Below are positions 35,412-47,625 of a DNA stretch of 64,000 nucleotides, piece after piece; position 1 is the first letter of the stretch; every line of letters begins with the position of its first letter. The stretch is from Przewalskia tangutica (taxonomy: Eukaryota > Streptophyta > Magnoliopsida > Solanales > Solanaceae). A program made the position numbers and the translations under genes. Below the pieces are notes generated by a model, which had not been told where the DNA came from, did not search any database, and saw only the letters and a program-made list of their open reading frames with translations. The stretch is from assembly GCA_029844215.1 (NCBI GenBank), contig JAQGDG010000276.1, forward strand, positions 62,001 to 126,000. Reading direction: 5' to 3'.

Positions 35412-36459
35412 ACAAGTCTACTGTAAATACAGTCCTATGTAAGTACAGTTTAATCTTCTTCTGATGTGACTTCAGTTCAATTCTCTTCTGTAATATCCTT
35501 CTATTACAGTTCAATTCTCTTCTGTGAATATCATATTCATTTCTATACTACTACAGTATGTAATTTCCAATTACAATATAAGGACAAGAGTATTTACCTC
35601 GATAAGCCCAAAATTATCCAAGTTTAAATGTCGATCCTGAGCAACGTTTAGCTCCTACTCTGGGTGCTCCAACCCGCTCCAAACAACCCTTAGAAGTTCT
35701 ACGCAACTTCTTCTTAATACTTCAACCGGCTATGAATATTTTCCTTAGGGTTTCGCTTTGTGACTGAAGGGAAGTATAATAGTATTTCTGGGCTTTTAGT
35801 ATAGGGGTAACCTTGGAATAATACAAGGTATTTGGGCCAAGGTATTTTGGAATAGTAACAATACTTGGAGAATACTTTTCTACCAAGGGGGGGGGTGTAT
35901 TTTATGAGAACAACTCAAGGTAGGGGGGGGATGTTTCGGCCAAGGCTCACAAGGGGGAGGGGGAGGACTTGGACGATAACCTCTCCAAAGGGGGGGGAAG
36001 GGTTTTCAAGACTTAGAAATTTTTGTGGATGAAGAAGTCTTCAACTAAGGGGGGTATTTATAGGCCAATCAATGGCCAAGATTAAGACAAGTGGTGGGCA
36101 AGTGTAGGGTGAGGATTTGGGCAAGTGTACCTTATCAATCTACCACACAAAATATCACAAATATCCTACCTACTCCATGACTTGAAATCGTCCAAGAAAA
36201 CGCCCACAAATCCGCCAACTTGAGGGTGACAAGTGTCGCTCTCTCGTTGGTCCAAAATATCTCATCTCTCGGAAAAATCCGCAAAAATTATTGAAGTTGC
36301 AACCGTAATTTTCCCTTCGCAAAGTTTGGAAAACGTTTCGTCGGAAAACAATTCTTTTTGGTAGCTGTGCACAAATATTTTCGCCCCTTGCCTAACTTAA
36401 GGCTTAAACTTTTGTACGTACGTCCTCACGTACATACTCTGGAAATACGGGGTATAACA
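35412..36459 (-). repeat. Element G: right-hand 1.05 kb of another LTR
   Basis: Repeats the last ~1 kb of the F LTR but carries the GTAATATCC...TATTACAG segment of the B type, so it is not a simple local duplication of F. TATA box 36055-36064 with six C. Ends GGGGTATAACA at the junction with D. Best read as the right part of an LTR interrupted by F. Confidence 0.65.
36055..36064 (-). promoter_or_regulatory. TATA box of the G LTR fragment
   Basis: CCTATAAATA on the minus strand followed by six C. Confidence 0.55.
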
Positions 36460-37138
36460 ATAGGCGTCCCTCCATAAAGGGCCGGATTATGTTATGCTAG
36501 GTAAGTAAGTTATATGGTAATGAACTTGACGGTTTTTCCTGAGCATGTACGTAAGAATGTGACTATAACTTTTATGTAAAAATGGGAAAAGATAATAAGG
36601 TACGATTAAGTTCACGAGACGGTAATGACACGGTAGGATCTGGTATTTACCCTTTTTATACTTGCCCCTGTCATTCTTTTGTACAATTATGATTTGTTTA
36701 CTGTACCTTATTTTCCGTTCCATATTCGGTACCTGTTGTACTGACCCCCTTCGGGGGGCTGCGTTCATGTCCGCAGGTTTAGGTACACAGTTGTGGATCC
36801 GCGAGCTTAGGATCCTGGTTTAGCATTTTGAGATAGCTCCAATGTTCCGGAGCTTGTCGTCATGGTTATGTATATACAGGGGTACGGCGGGGCCTTGTCC
36901 CGTCATAGTATTTGTTCAAATCTTAGAGGTTTGTATTCATCTGTGGGCTGGACTGGCTAGAGTTGTTTTTACATTGTTAAACAGTGTAGCCCCTTTCGGG
37001 TAATTTTTATGTTATGGCCGCCTTATCGTCTTGGCCTTAGTTTAAAAAAAAAGAGTGTTATTTATCTTCTGCAGTTTGTTATGTTGTATGATTAGAAGGG
37101 TGCCTGTAGGGCACCGATCGCCCGGCCTGGTCGTGACA
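36460..37138 (+). repeat. LTR of D, 3' end of first copy
   Basis: Begins in a stem-loop unit (CCCT and AAGGG arms near 36470) and ends GGTCGTGACA. Homologous to 41440-42075. Confidence 0.75.
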
Positions 37139-37142
37139 AAAT

Positions 37143-37153
37143 TGGTATCGAGC
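37143..37153 (+). other. Primer binding site of D
   Basis: TGGTATCGAGC four bases after the LTR end; same one-base loss within CAG as in A1, B, C and E. Confidence 0.75.
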
Positions 37154-37196
37154 GATTAATCTCTGAAAGTGTCTGCATCGTGTCTAGTAGAGTCTT

Positions 37197-37230
37197 GATT
37201 ATCGGTGTGTTGTACACCACATCTATAATC
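37197..37230 (+). other. Leader hairpin of D
   Basis: Arms GATTATCGGTGTG and CACATCTATAATC around the loop TTGTACAC. The self-complementary six bases here are TGTACA instead of GTGCAC. A second small stem-loop (TCTCA, CTC, TGAGA) follows at 37268-37280. Confidence 0.7.
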
Positions 37231-40200
37231 AGGAGGTTGCAGGACATTTAGGATTGGTTTTCATTCTTCTCACTCTGAGATCGTGCGATAGAGTTGTGTT
37301 GTTCGGGTCGTCTCCCCCTAACGAGTTATGTTGATTGCAGCTATGAGCAAGGCAGCAGTGACCCAGGAAGGACTATGTGGATTGCGTATCCAGGTTGGTA
37401 ATGATTATAGTATAGTTGGTATTATGACATACAACTATACGGAGTTATGTATGAGGGTCGGACGCGTGTTGCCTAGAATGGTTTTAGGTTACCAGGATTT
37501 GGTAAGGACTAAATAAATACCGGGAAGGTATGAAATAGTTTAATGAATTCTCATCAAGGTTTTACGTACTAATTTGAGATAATTAGGAGATGATGAGCTG
37601 TCTGAGAAGGAAATGAACCATTAAGAAGTTATTATTAAGGGAATTAATGGAAGACTATGTTAATAGATTGAGCTACCTATGATTAAGAGAATGGTACGGA
37701 TGAGATCCGTATGGAGTAAGTATGGTTGTTGTGGTCAAGACAACACGATTATGGTATTACGATAAGTTTTGTACCCGTTTACGGGGGGATTGATAAGGTA
37801 GGCATGGAGCATGGAAATTGCGAGCCTAAGAATGTGATAACCACCGAGACCTTAGGTATATAAGGCCTTCTCTGGTAGTAAAAAGTTAAGTCAGACCAAG
37901 GATAGGAGTTAAGCGCAACGGTGGGTCGGGTTGAGGACCTATTACGGGTTGCCTCACGGTTTGAAACGGAATGGGATCAGTTGGTAGTTCCGCTACGTGG
38001 CGAGTCACGAGGTGCAAGGCCCAAGTCTAGTTAATTATTTTACGGGTTTGTGGACGCGTCCACCGAACAGTCGTGAGAGCGGAAATGGCCTTATGTTGTT
38101 TAAAAGAGTGACTCAAGATTGGGGCGAATGGTATGGAAGTTATGTATGTATGCTAGTATGAGTTGGAAGTACGGAAAGAGTACGACCAGTAAGGAAGATG
38201 GCAACCAAGTGTAAAGGAATAGAGCCTGAATCCATAAGAACCTTTCGAGGTAACTACACCCGTGAGTGTTTGGGGTGGTAGCTGAACGGGTATATGAGAT
38301 TCTCCCGGTGATGATACAGTCGTCAGACCCTAGTAGACCTAATAGAGATGATTATGACAGACTTTGAGGTCATTATGAGTATGGACTTGTTACACCCCGT
38401 AACTCCAGGACATGTTAAGAGTATGTATGTAAGGAACTCAAGACTTGAATAGGGTACGAAAGGAAGAATTGTTTTTCCGACGGAAAATCTTCCGAACGTC
38501 GGGAAGGAGAAATGTTCGTTGGTGAGAATTAGATTCTCAAAATGCATTAATTAAAGAGTATGGAACTTATTATCATTATGGAAATTTAATCTTACGGATT
38601 TGGTCACGTGGGGCCCACCCGAGGAATTTTACGTTTTGTGGGACCCACGAGGGTTACGGAATTTTATGGATGAATGGGAGGGCGACACATGGCACCACCA
38701 CCCCCACATTGGTCTTGGGCGAATTGGAACAAGGATAGAATGGTCATTTGACCATTGTGTAGATGGGAAAGTCTTGCTAAGCTAGAGCTTGACATTGTTG
38801 ACCAAGTCAAGAGCCACTTGGCTTGATCCCATCCATCCAATTTTAACATGTGTTGTAATCTAGACCCTCCAATGTGTTATATATCATCCTAAGTAGCAAG
38901 ACTTGGCATTTTACACTTAGAAAAAATTGAAGAACCCTTGTTCTTGTTATTGTAGCTCTCGGCTTTAGTGAAAAAAAGGAGAAGAAATTTTTTCAATTGT
39001 TGTCCAATATTCACAAGACTTAAACCCAAGGTCCCTAAGGGTATTGTAAGGATATCTCAATAGAAAGATCCCGGAAAAGTGGCGTTTCGTAGTAGCGAGG
39101 AAACTTCAGGAGTTCTTCAACTTTGAAGTTGGAACTTGAAGATGAGTTCTTCATAGACTTCTAAGGAGTGCTTGGAGCGGATTGGAACATAAGGAAAGGA
39201 GCTAAGAATTGCTAAGGAGCGACTTTGAATCTTGGAAAGATTAAGGGCTTGTAAAGGTATAATTCTTGTCGTTTTAGTAATTAAGATTACTTATTGTTGT
39301 AGCTTTGGATATTAGCAAGCATGAGGTATTTAGTATGAAGTTTGATAAGTGTATTGATTGTTGGAACCCTAATCCGAAAACTAGTATGTTAGCCCTTAAG
39401 ATTTTAATTCAAGTTGGTTACTAGTTAAGTTGTCATATGTTATATAAAGAAGGAAATTGTAGTTGTTGAAGTTGTTTTTGACTATATAACATGTTGGCCC
39501 AAGAACTTGGATTGGAAAAGAATTGGAAGACTTTTTGTTGTAGCGCCTTTTAGCCGAGAATGGCATGGAAATTATGGAACTAGTTTCGTATTAATTGTGG
39601 GGCGGAATTTTACACGTATTGTAAGGCGTGTAATCCCCTTTGTATTTGCTGAATTGAATTGAGCCTTAAATGTGGTGTTTGGTTATTGAATTCGGCCTTG
39701 AAAAAGGTGGCAAAGTATGTAGAAACAAAGGAAGTGCTGCCCGATTTTACGTAGAATTTAGTGACCTTGTACTTAGAATATTCTACGTTCGGAGCTAGAG
39801 GTTAATGGACGTATTATGGCCATTATAGGTTGAAGTACTAAGAATAGCGTATTCTACTTGAAGGATGGAATAGCTATCAAGGTTGAAGTACTTCAGAGCA
39901 TTTTGCTATTTGTCGATAATCATCGCGAGGTATGTGAACCTCTTCCTTCTTTTGACATGATTCTATGTATGGAATGTACATGTGGTATTATTTCATGTTT
40001 CCTTCTACTCTTAGAAGTTAAGAAGTATGTATGTTGATTTACTCTATGTAAATGTTATGTTTGAGTTATCCTAAGTTCTTACCAAGTCTTATGGGGGATG
40101 TTGGTAAGAGTCGTTAGGAGGTGTTTGGAGCCAAGTTGACTTGGCTAATTTACGGCACGAATAAGAATAAGTATCGAACAAGCCATTGCAGCGTTAATAA

Positions 40201-41036
40201 AGGAAAATGTAATGACGATAAATTATATTAAAATAAGTAGAATTCTCCATCTGCATAGAAGCTAAGATAAGACAAAATTGTATTACATTTTCTAGATCAT
40301 GGCTGCTTTAATGAGATCAGTATAAACAAGTATAACCTATTCACACATATAAGGCATACGTTGCTTAAATTAAAGAGTTTACGTTATGAAGTGTTAAAAC
40401 TATGAACTACGAAACTTGATTCTAAAAGATAAGAGACTTGAAGTATTTTGAAAGTATAAGTCTCTTGGTTATAAAAAGAATGTATTTGCCTAAGTATAAA
40501 GTTAGTATAACGACTTTATGGGAAGTGGGTTATAATAGCTTTATGGAAAGTTAAGAGTGGTTTACCCTAAGTAATGATAAATGTTTTGAAATAACGAAAG
40601 GCAAATGGATTTAAAGCATCAATTGCTTTAGTTTTAAGTAATTAAGTCACTTTATTTATAAGCCGATAAATTGTATTTCTAATAGTGTAGTGACTTATGT
40701 AAAATGTAAACAAGCTTCTTGATACTACGGTGTTAGTATCTTGGGGTTTTATATGAAAATGAGTCTTTTGAAAAGAATGTAAGCACGTAGTACTTTGGGT
40801 TAAATTCCCGAATTTTTATGTGTGAAACGAAAGTGCCATGAGTTTATAAAAATGGAAGTCTAAAGGTTTAATGAACTTGCCTATGTTTGCTTGTGATAGC
40901 TTTGAGTGCAAGTATTATATGTTTACGTTGTCGTGACTCTCAGTTGGAGGGCCTTTGTCTTGTTGTAAGTTTACTTGGGCGTCTGAAGCGGTGATGTGGG
41001 ATTCCACGGGTATGCTTCCATTATGATTGATCCTTG

Positions 41037-41258
41037 GACATGCTTATCGATGTGGGATTACGGCGTGTGACGGGATGCGGGTTAGATTCGGTTGTTTTAT
41101 TACCCATGGCCATGCTTATCGATGAGGGATTACGGCATGCGACCATGCTATGTACGACTATTACTCCACGGGCTAGCTCCACGAAGACCTGCACTACGAT
41201 GAGGATGCCGAGGGCGTTATGGCCATGCTTATCGATGAGGATTAGGGGCATGCGTCGC
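41037..41258 (+). repeat. Three dispersed copies of a ~37-bp repeat in D2
   Basis: CATGCTTATCGATGNGG followed by ATTACGG and a CATGC or GTGTG stretch, at about 41038, 41111 and 41224. It lies where C and E have their hairpin arrays. Confidence 0.65.
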
Positions 41259-41259
41259 G

Positions 41260-41309
<50 letters not shown>
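41260..41309. repeat. (TA)25 microsatellite
   Basis: Uninterrupted TA dinucleotide tract. The overlapping frames on both strands read alternating Tyr and Ile and are not genes. Confidence 0.95.
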
Positions 41310-41313
<4 letters not shown>

Positions 41314-42075
41314 ATGTGTCGCCCGCAGCGGTGAGTAGGGATGCCACAGGCGTCACGTAGTTATATTTTACACTTATAGTACGGCGATGGGGATTCCAGG
41401 CGCTTGATATTTGTGTGACTTGATCGCGTCCCAGTTCAGGGTAGTATATCGTCCCTCCATAAAGGGCCGAATTATGTTATGAAAGATAAGTAAGTTAGAT
41501 GGTAATGAACTTAATGACTTCTCCTAAGTATGTACGTAAGATATGGCTATAACACTTAATGGAATGGAAAAGATAATGATGTGCAATTAAGTTCATAAGT
41601 GGTAATGACACGGCAGGATCTGGTATGTAATTTTTATACTTGCCCCTGTCATTCTTTTGTACAATTATGATCATTTCTTGTACTTTATTTCATTTCCATA
41701 TTCGTACCTATTATCGACCCTTTGGGGCCGCGTTCATGTCATGAGTTTAGGTACATGATTGTGGATGAGCTTAGGATCTGGTTCGGATTTTGAGATGGCT
41801 CAATGTTGGAGTTGTCATGGCTATGTATATTCGAAGTGCAGCGGGGGCCTTGTCCTGGTAGTATTTGTTCAAATCTTAGAGTCAGTATTCATCAATTTGG
41901 GAGCTAGAGTTGTTTTACATTGTTAAGCAGTGTAGACCACTTTCGGGTAATTTTTATGTTATGGCGGCCTTATCGGCAGCGGTTTAAAAAAAGTGTTATT
42001 TATCTTCCGCAGTTTATTGTTGTATGATTTGAAGGTGCCTGGTAGGGCACGATGTGCGCCCGGTCGGTCGTGATG

Positions 42076-42244
42076 TGACTAGTTAACCGTGAGTGCGAGG
42101 TTGACATATTAGTATAAGTATTGTTATGTGGTTATGGGTGGCATGTGTTGTATGAAGGGTGTAGTAAAAGGAGACTATGTCGCTATCTAATTAGATTGGA
42201 CTCCGAAAGAACATTCGGGGACGAATGTTTCTAAGGGGGAAGAA
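42076..42244 (+). other. Internal region of D, last part with PPT
   Basis: 169 bp holding the 3' end of the internal region: inverted repeat arms AACATTCG (42210-42217) and CGAATGTT (42222-42229), then the purine tract 42233-42244, immediately followed by an LTR start. Confidence 0.75.
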
Positions 42245-42384
42245 TGTTACACCCCGGAATTCTAGGATATGTTTATAAGGACGTACGTAAGAACTAAAAA
42301 ATGTTAAGATTTGAGACGAGTAAAAATTTATCGGAATTTTGAAATTTGTCGGAAAATGAAATATTGCGACGAACGGGAAGGCGA

Positions 42385-42390
42385 CACGTG
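42385..42390 (+). promoter_or_regulatory. G-box in D LTR
   Basis: CACGTG inside the 10-bp palindrome GACACGTGTC, about 140 bp into the LTR. A typical bZIP/bHLH target in plants; activity here is inferred. Confidence 0.5.
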
Positions 42391-42578
42391 TCACCCCCCC
42401 TTAGTGGTCTTGGTCGAATTTGTGCATGGGTAGAATGGTCATTTGACCATAATTAAGATGAAAGTCTTGCTAGGCTAAGAGCTTGACAACATTGACCAAG
42501 TCAATGAGCCCACATAGCATGATATTTAAATAAAATGCATCCAAGCCACCCATTTGTTATCTAGACCTTCCATTTGGT

Positions 42579-42586
42579 TATATAAG
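42579..42586 (+). promoter_or_regulatory. TATA box of D LTR
   Basis: TATATAAG about 335 bp into the LTR, a position comparable with the other LTR promoters. Confidence 0.55.
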
Positions 42587-43005
42587 CTTCCTTAGTAGCA
42601 AGACAAGGCTTAACACTTAGAAAAAAATTCACGAATTTGAAGAAACCCTTTGAGGGCTCTCGGCTTTAGCATCCATTAGGAGATAAATTTTTTTGTTTGT
42701 TGTCCAATAAGCTCCATACTTTAAACCAAGGTACCTAAGGGTATTGTAAGTGTATCTCAATAGAAAGATCCCGGAAAAGTGGTGTTTTTGTATTAGTCGC
42801 AAGGCGAAAACCTAAGGAGTTATTCAACTTTGAAGTTGGAACTTGAAGAGGAGTTCTTCATAAGCTTCTAAGGGTTGCTTGGAGTGGATTGGAACGTCGA
42901 AAAGAGGAGCTAAAGTTGCTAAGGATCGACTTGTAATCTTGGATCATATTTGGGCTAAATGAGGTAATAATCTTCGTCTTACTTTTGTAATTGAAGATTC
43001 CATGT

Positions 43006-43010
43006 TATGA
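43006..43010. other. Target site duplication of C, left
   Basis: TATGA directly before the LTR start of C. The same five bases follow its right LTR at 63580-63584. Confidence 0.9.
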
Positions 43011-43588
43011 TGTCACGACCCGTTAGGGGCAAGTATTTGTGCCTTACCCGCACCAAGTAGTCATACATCGAGAAATCAGTGAATATAAAACATCTGGATA
43101 TGAAACAAGAGATAGGATAATAAAACAGACAACCAAAGCGGTTGCCTTTGCGCATATATGAAATTTTTTGAGCGATTCGTCCTTTACCACCCGCCCACAA
43201 AGATTACGGACCTAAGAATGTAACAACTATGACGCGAGGGCCCGCCATACCCAGATGTACAGAACCTACAACTCGGGAAACATGCAAAAGATAAGCCTCG
43301 GAGAAGCGGAGCTTCCCAATCTGTTCGTGATCATGGCGAGGATCAACAGCGGTGTACCACTGCGGCGTGAGCGGCCCGAAGAGTCGGTCTGGCATACCAA
43401 GTATGTGGCGAAAAATGCGTAAATGAAATCATAACGATGCAAATAAAGCGAGACGTATGATAACAAAACTACGATTCAACATAAAAACGGTCATGTCAAA
43501 TCGATTCACGCCTCAAAGTCATCCTCACGTGGAACTCGCCATTTGCCATTGCGATCTAGGTATAAGTCATGTGATACGTGTAATGTCT

Positions 43589-43980
43589 CGGCCCGTCATG
43601 GACTCGGTGAAATCGTATGGAATACATTCGATCCATCTCATGGACTCGGTATCAAATCGTGGTATACATTCGGTTCATCCATGAACGCGGTGTCGCGTAA
43701 TACATTCGGTCCATCATGGACTCGGTATCATGTGAAATACATTCGGTTCATCCCATGAACACGGTGTCGTGTGGAATACATTCTCGGTTCATCCCGAAGC
43801 GCGTGTCGAGTGAAATACATTCCGGTCCATCTCATGGACGCGGTATCAAATCGTGGAATACATTCCGGTTCATCCGTGAGCAGTGTCGAGTGAAATACAT
43901 TTCCGGTTCATCCCATGAACGCGGTGTCGAGTGAAATACATTCCCGGTTCATCCCATGAACGCGGTGTAGTGTGGTCATA
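43589..43980 (-). repeat. Hairpin array in left C LTR
   Basis: About ten units of 39-46 bp, each with a GTTCAT/ATGAAC or GTCCAT/ATGGAC stem. Several units have lost CCGG or loop bases compared with 61001-61420. Confidence 0.8.
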
Positions 43981-45698
43981 ACATTTAAACGCTCTTTTAA
44001 GAAAGATTAAGACAATACCATATTTTCCTTTTAAAACAACTAAGGTAATATTATGCCCTTCTTTTTAAACCAAAACACTTTCCTTCTTAAAGTCAAGTAA
44101 CAACATTCTTTTCCAAAAGTTCAAGTTTGTCTGATTTCAAATATTCACGTCTCTTATTTTCGAAAGGTTGTATAGTTCATAGTCTTAATCAATTAATCAT
44201 AATTCTCTTTTAAAACCATTGAGTGATATATGCCTTATGTGTGAGTAGGTTATTCTTGTCTATAACAATCTTATTAAAGCAGCCATGATCTAGGAAATAT
44301 CATTTTGTCTCATCTTAGCTTACATGCGGATGGAGGTTTCTTGGTTTTAATATAATTACTTATTTGTCAATACATTTTCCTTTATTAACGCCGCATGGTT
44401 CGTTCGATACTTATTCTCATTTCGAAATCAAGAAACATTATTCCTTTTAAAACCAAGTACTCATTACTCACGAATGAGGTTTCACACTTTTAACAAAATT
44501 CATATCAATTCAATTAAGTCAAGTCGCTTATCTTTTGAGATCAAGTCTCTTAACTTCTAAAATCAATAAACCATTCTTTTATCTCTCTTAAGTCGTTATA
44601 CCTAACTTCCCATAAAGCTAGTATAATTCTTAGACTTTCAAACCAAGTATTACTCTTCTTTCAAAAACGATTCTTAATTCTTTTGAAATACTTCAAGATT
44701 CTTATTATTTAAAACTCAAGTCAAAAGACATCAAGTAAAACCACGTTCGATTAACACGCTCACGTCGTACTATATATATATTCTTTTAAAATATCATGCT
44801 CAAGAGGATAGGAAGAATCACATACCTCGCGACGATTATCGACTATTAGCAAAATGCTCCAAAATCGCATGTCAAGCTAGCCCTTTCCACCCTCGCCAGT
44901 AGAATACGCTCTTGCGATTTCAACCTATAACGGTCATACAAGTCTATCAACGTCTAGACTACTCTGCGAATAATTCTAGATACGATTCCTTATTCTACGG
45001 AAAATTGGCAGCACTTCCCTATCCGCAAACTACACAAGTCATCAGAATACATTCTATGTAAATCTGATTTCTTATTCTTAATATTCTTACGATGTGATTT
45101 CAATTCAATTTTCTTCAGAATATCCTTCTATTACGTTCAATTCTCTTAAAATATCTTTCTTTGTATCTTATATTTATTTCTATACCACTACAGTATGTAA
45201 TCTCCAATTACACTAGAAGGATAGGATTATTTACCTCGATAAGCCCAAAATTATCCAAGATTAAATGTCGATCCTGAGCAAGGTTTAGCTCTACTCGTGC
45301 GCTCCAACCCGCTCAACAACCCAGAAGTTCTACGACTTCTTAATACTTCAAGGCCATGAAGATTTTTCCTTAGGGTTTCGTTTAGTGACTAATGGAAATA
45401 TAGTAGTATTTAGGGCTATACGATAGAGGTAACTTTGGAAAGTACTACAAGGTATTTGGGCTAAAGTATTTGGGAATAGTAACAACACTTGGAGAATACT
45501 TTTCTACCAAGGGGGGGGGGGGTATTTTACGAGAACAACTCAATAGAGGGGGGGTATGTTTCGGCTAGCACCACTAGGAGGGGGGTTTCAGCCAAGGCCT
45601 CACAAAGGGGGAGGGGAAGGTAGGACGAGAGCTACAAAGAGGGAGGGATTTTGCCTTGGATTTTCACAAGTGTGGATGAAGAATTCCTTGACTAAGGG

Positions 45699-45708
45699 TA
45701 TTTATAGG
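45699..45708 (-). promoter_or_regulatory. TATA box of left C LTR
   Basis: CCTATAAATA on the minus strand followed by only three C. Confidence 0.6.
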
Positions 45709-46063
45709 ACTTTGGGGTCAAGATGATGGCAAGTGGAGGTGTGGATTCACCCACGTGTCTTATCCATCTACTACACAAAATATCCTACCTAATCATGACC
45801 AAAAGAAAAAACGTGCCAACTACACCCTAAATTGCCGTCACTTGAGGACAAGTGTCACCTCTCGTTGGTCCAAAATATTTCATCTCTCGGAAAAATCCAT
45901 AAAATTATAAATGTTGCAACCGTATTTTCCTTCGCAAAGTCCGAAAACGTTTGCCGGAAAGATTCCTTTAAGCTAGTTGTGCACAAATTCGACCCTTATG
46001 CCTACTTAAGGCTAAAAACTTTTATGCGTACTCACGCATACTCTGGAAATACGAGGTATAACA

Positions 46064-46096
46064 TTCTTCCCTCCTTAGAAACATTCGTCGAATGTT
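46064..46096 (-). other. PPT of C with shortened inverted repeat
   Basis: Purine tract AAGGAGGGAAGAA on the minus strand. Arms AACATTCG and CGAATGTT are both present but separated by one base, two fewer than in A, B and F. Confidence 0.75.
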
Positions 46097-47039
46097 CCTT
46101 CAAGACGGATAACGATAAAGTTCTTAACTTAAACAAGTTGCAAATGCCACGCTGCACAAAATAACACACGAAAATACTTAACCCAAGTCCACGAAATCAT
46201 TCCTACATCACAAAGCTTCCACCGGTCTAAAGGATACTTCGCATCTTCACTTCACAACAAATGATCTTTATTCGCTAACCCACGTTCACTTCTTTCCTCA
46301 CTCGTCGTACTCTTCTCGAACTTGAACTCTTTCTAGTATCGCACCATACTTGATCATCACTTGTTTCCAAAATCTCCGAGTCACTACCTCCAAACTTGGT
46401 CATCTTACTAGCTTCGACCTCCTTTAAGGCCATTCGGCCTTCACGATCCGATTCTGGTCGAACATATCCACGAACTCATACGATGGTTACCTAAACTGGC
46501 CTAGCACCCTCGTGACCTACCACATGGCGGGACCACCTGGCTGACCCCACCTTAATCAGCTACGGGTTGACGTCGTCCTGACGCCCTCAACCGACTCGCC
46601 GTGCGAACACTCTTGTTTCTCGATCCGAACAATCTCACAAATCAAGTCAGGAAAACCTAGTGGTCTTCTTAGCTCAACTACCCTCTTTCATTTCATACCA
46701 CTCAGGGACTTATCACCCAAATATATCCCACGTATACAACGCACTCTGATAAAGGTCAACACAAACATAAATCTTTTACTCAAGATGGCCTCGCATCTAA
46801 GGTTTCTACGTATAAAACTCTAAGGCTCACACTTCCCCTGTCCCCAAACTTACCCTTAACCATGTTTTCTAAACACAATTTTAACATAATGCTATCTCGA
46901 AATACTTAGCACTTCATCATATAATCTACGCATACTAGTCTCACAGAGGTAAGAATATACCATCTGCTCACTCTAATCATAGGCACGCACTGCCAGTATG
47001 CAGCTATGAAAGCGATGATCCTCGCTTCACCCGGCTGCG
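46097..47039 (-). other. Internal spacer of C
   Basis: Shares the terminal internal sequence and the GGTTNACTAAAC spacer block (about 46485) with A, B and F. The integrase remnant between them is deleted. AT-rich from 46680. No gene seen. Confidence 0.5.
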
Positions 47040-47280
47040 TCGCTGCCATTCGCGCACTCCCCTATAAAGATCTCGTCACATGGCCTCGAAGCGCAGTGAA
47101 ACAAGCACCGATGAAAGGCGACATTCCGGGATGACGCCTGCCACAATCGTGCACATCGAGGACATGAATCCTGGCGCTAGAACCGTGTATATCAGCGTAA
47201 GCCACGAGCTCGACCCGGCTCGAATACGAGCGTCTGAAGGCGCGGAGGACCACTGCATCTTGGCGGAGGTACATAACTAG
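47040..47280 (-). pseudogene. gag remnant of C, C-terminal part
   Basis: Downstream half of the C gag, cut from its upstream half by E. The minus strand shows a damaged knuckle region near 47105-47070 (residues CFTALRGHV, second cysteine frame-shifted) and an upstream histidine/glycine segment. It ends at the ACTAG insertion point. Confidence 0.6.
47276..47280. other. Target site duplication of E, left
   Basis: ACTAG directly before the LTR start; repeated at 59271-59275 after the last LTR. Confidence 0.95.
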
Positions 47281-47418
47281 TGTTACAACCCGTATTTACA
47301 AGACATGTTTTAAGGTAGTACGTAAGAGCTCACAAGTGTTAAGATTTGAAACTTGTAAAAAAATTATCGGAATTATGGAATTGGCGGAAAAACGTAATAT
47401 TGTGTGAATGGGAGGCGA

Positions 47419-47424
47419 CACGTG
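47419..47424 (+). promoter_or_regulatory. G-box in LTR E1
   Basis: CACGTG in GACACGTGTC, about 140 bp into the LTR. Confidence 0.5.
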
Positions 47425-47607
47425 TCACCCCCTTATGTTGTCTTGGACGATTGAAGCATGGACCTGATGGTCATTTGACCACTTGTTAGGAAGACAAGTC
47501 TTGCTAGTAGTCAAGCTTGAGAAAGTTGACTAAGTCAAAGGGTCCAAAGTCTTGATATTTTATAAGATTTCATCCAAATCACCCATTTGTCCACTTGACC
47601 CTCCACT

Positions 47608-47625
47608 TATAATACTACTAGTAGT
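47608..47625 (+). promoter_or_regulatory. TATA-like box with adjoining 12-bp palindrome, LTR E1
   Basis: TTATAATAC runs into ACTACTAGTAGT, a perfect 12-bp palindrome (47614-47625). Same arrangement at 52184-52203 and 56778-56797. It lies at the promoter position of the other LTRs. Confidence 0.4.

Larger units (their letters stand above)
37139..38387 (+). other. Internal region of D, first part, no gag or pol
   Basis: PBS and leader are followed by ~1.1 kb without a coding frame. The segment 37915-38060 is the plus-strand counterpart of the spacer in A, B, F and C (GTTGAGGACC, then GGCCCAAGTCTAGTTAA). Gag is gone. The small frame 37328-37516 has no recognisable content. Confidence 0.6.
38388..42075 (+). 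repeat. Solo-like LTR D2 (3.69 kb) inserted in D
   Basis: Starts TGTTACACCCCG with no PPT in front, and ends ...GTCGTGATG with no PBS behind, so it is an LTR without an internal region. The flanks GGACT (38383-38387) and TGACT (42076-42080) could be a 5-bp duplication with one mismatch. Holds a TATA-like TTATATAT near 38878, an AT-rich middle, three ~37-bp repeats (41037-41258), a (TA)n tract and one array-type stem-loop at 41445. Confidence 0.65.
42245..43010 (+). repeat. LTR of D, second copy, first 766 bp
   Basis: TGTTACACCCCGG start, G-box at 42385-42390 and TATA box at 42579-42586. It breaks at TATGA where C begins and resumes at 63580. Confidence 0.8.
43011..46063 (-). repeat. LTR of C, left copy (3' LTR, 3.05 kb)
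   Basis: Matches 60391-63579 but is ~136 bp shorter, through many one- to three-base losses at CAG, CTG and CCGG sites. Contains the hairpin array 43589-43980 and a TATA box at 45699-45708. Confidence 0.9.

Noticed and set aside
1..36459. Satellite or segmentally amplified array
   Set aside because: The repetition is explained by LTR pairs and nested elements with definable ends. Only the A1/B against A2/B block is a true larger duplication.
35412..36459. Simple tandem duplication of the F LTR tail
   Set aside because: It carries a segment absent from the F LTR but present in B, so a separate LTR (G) is more likely.
41021..41360. Overlapping frames of about 110 codons on both strands
   Set aside because: Both span the (TA)25 tract and read alternating Tyr/Ile; low-complexity artefact.
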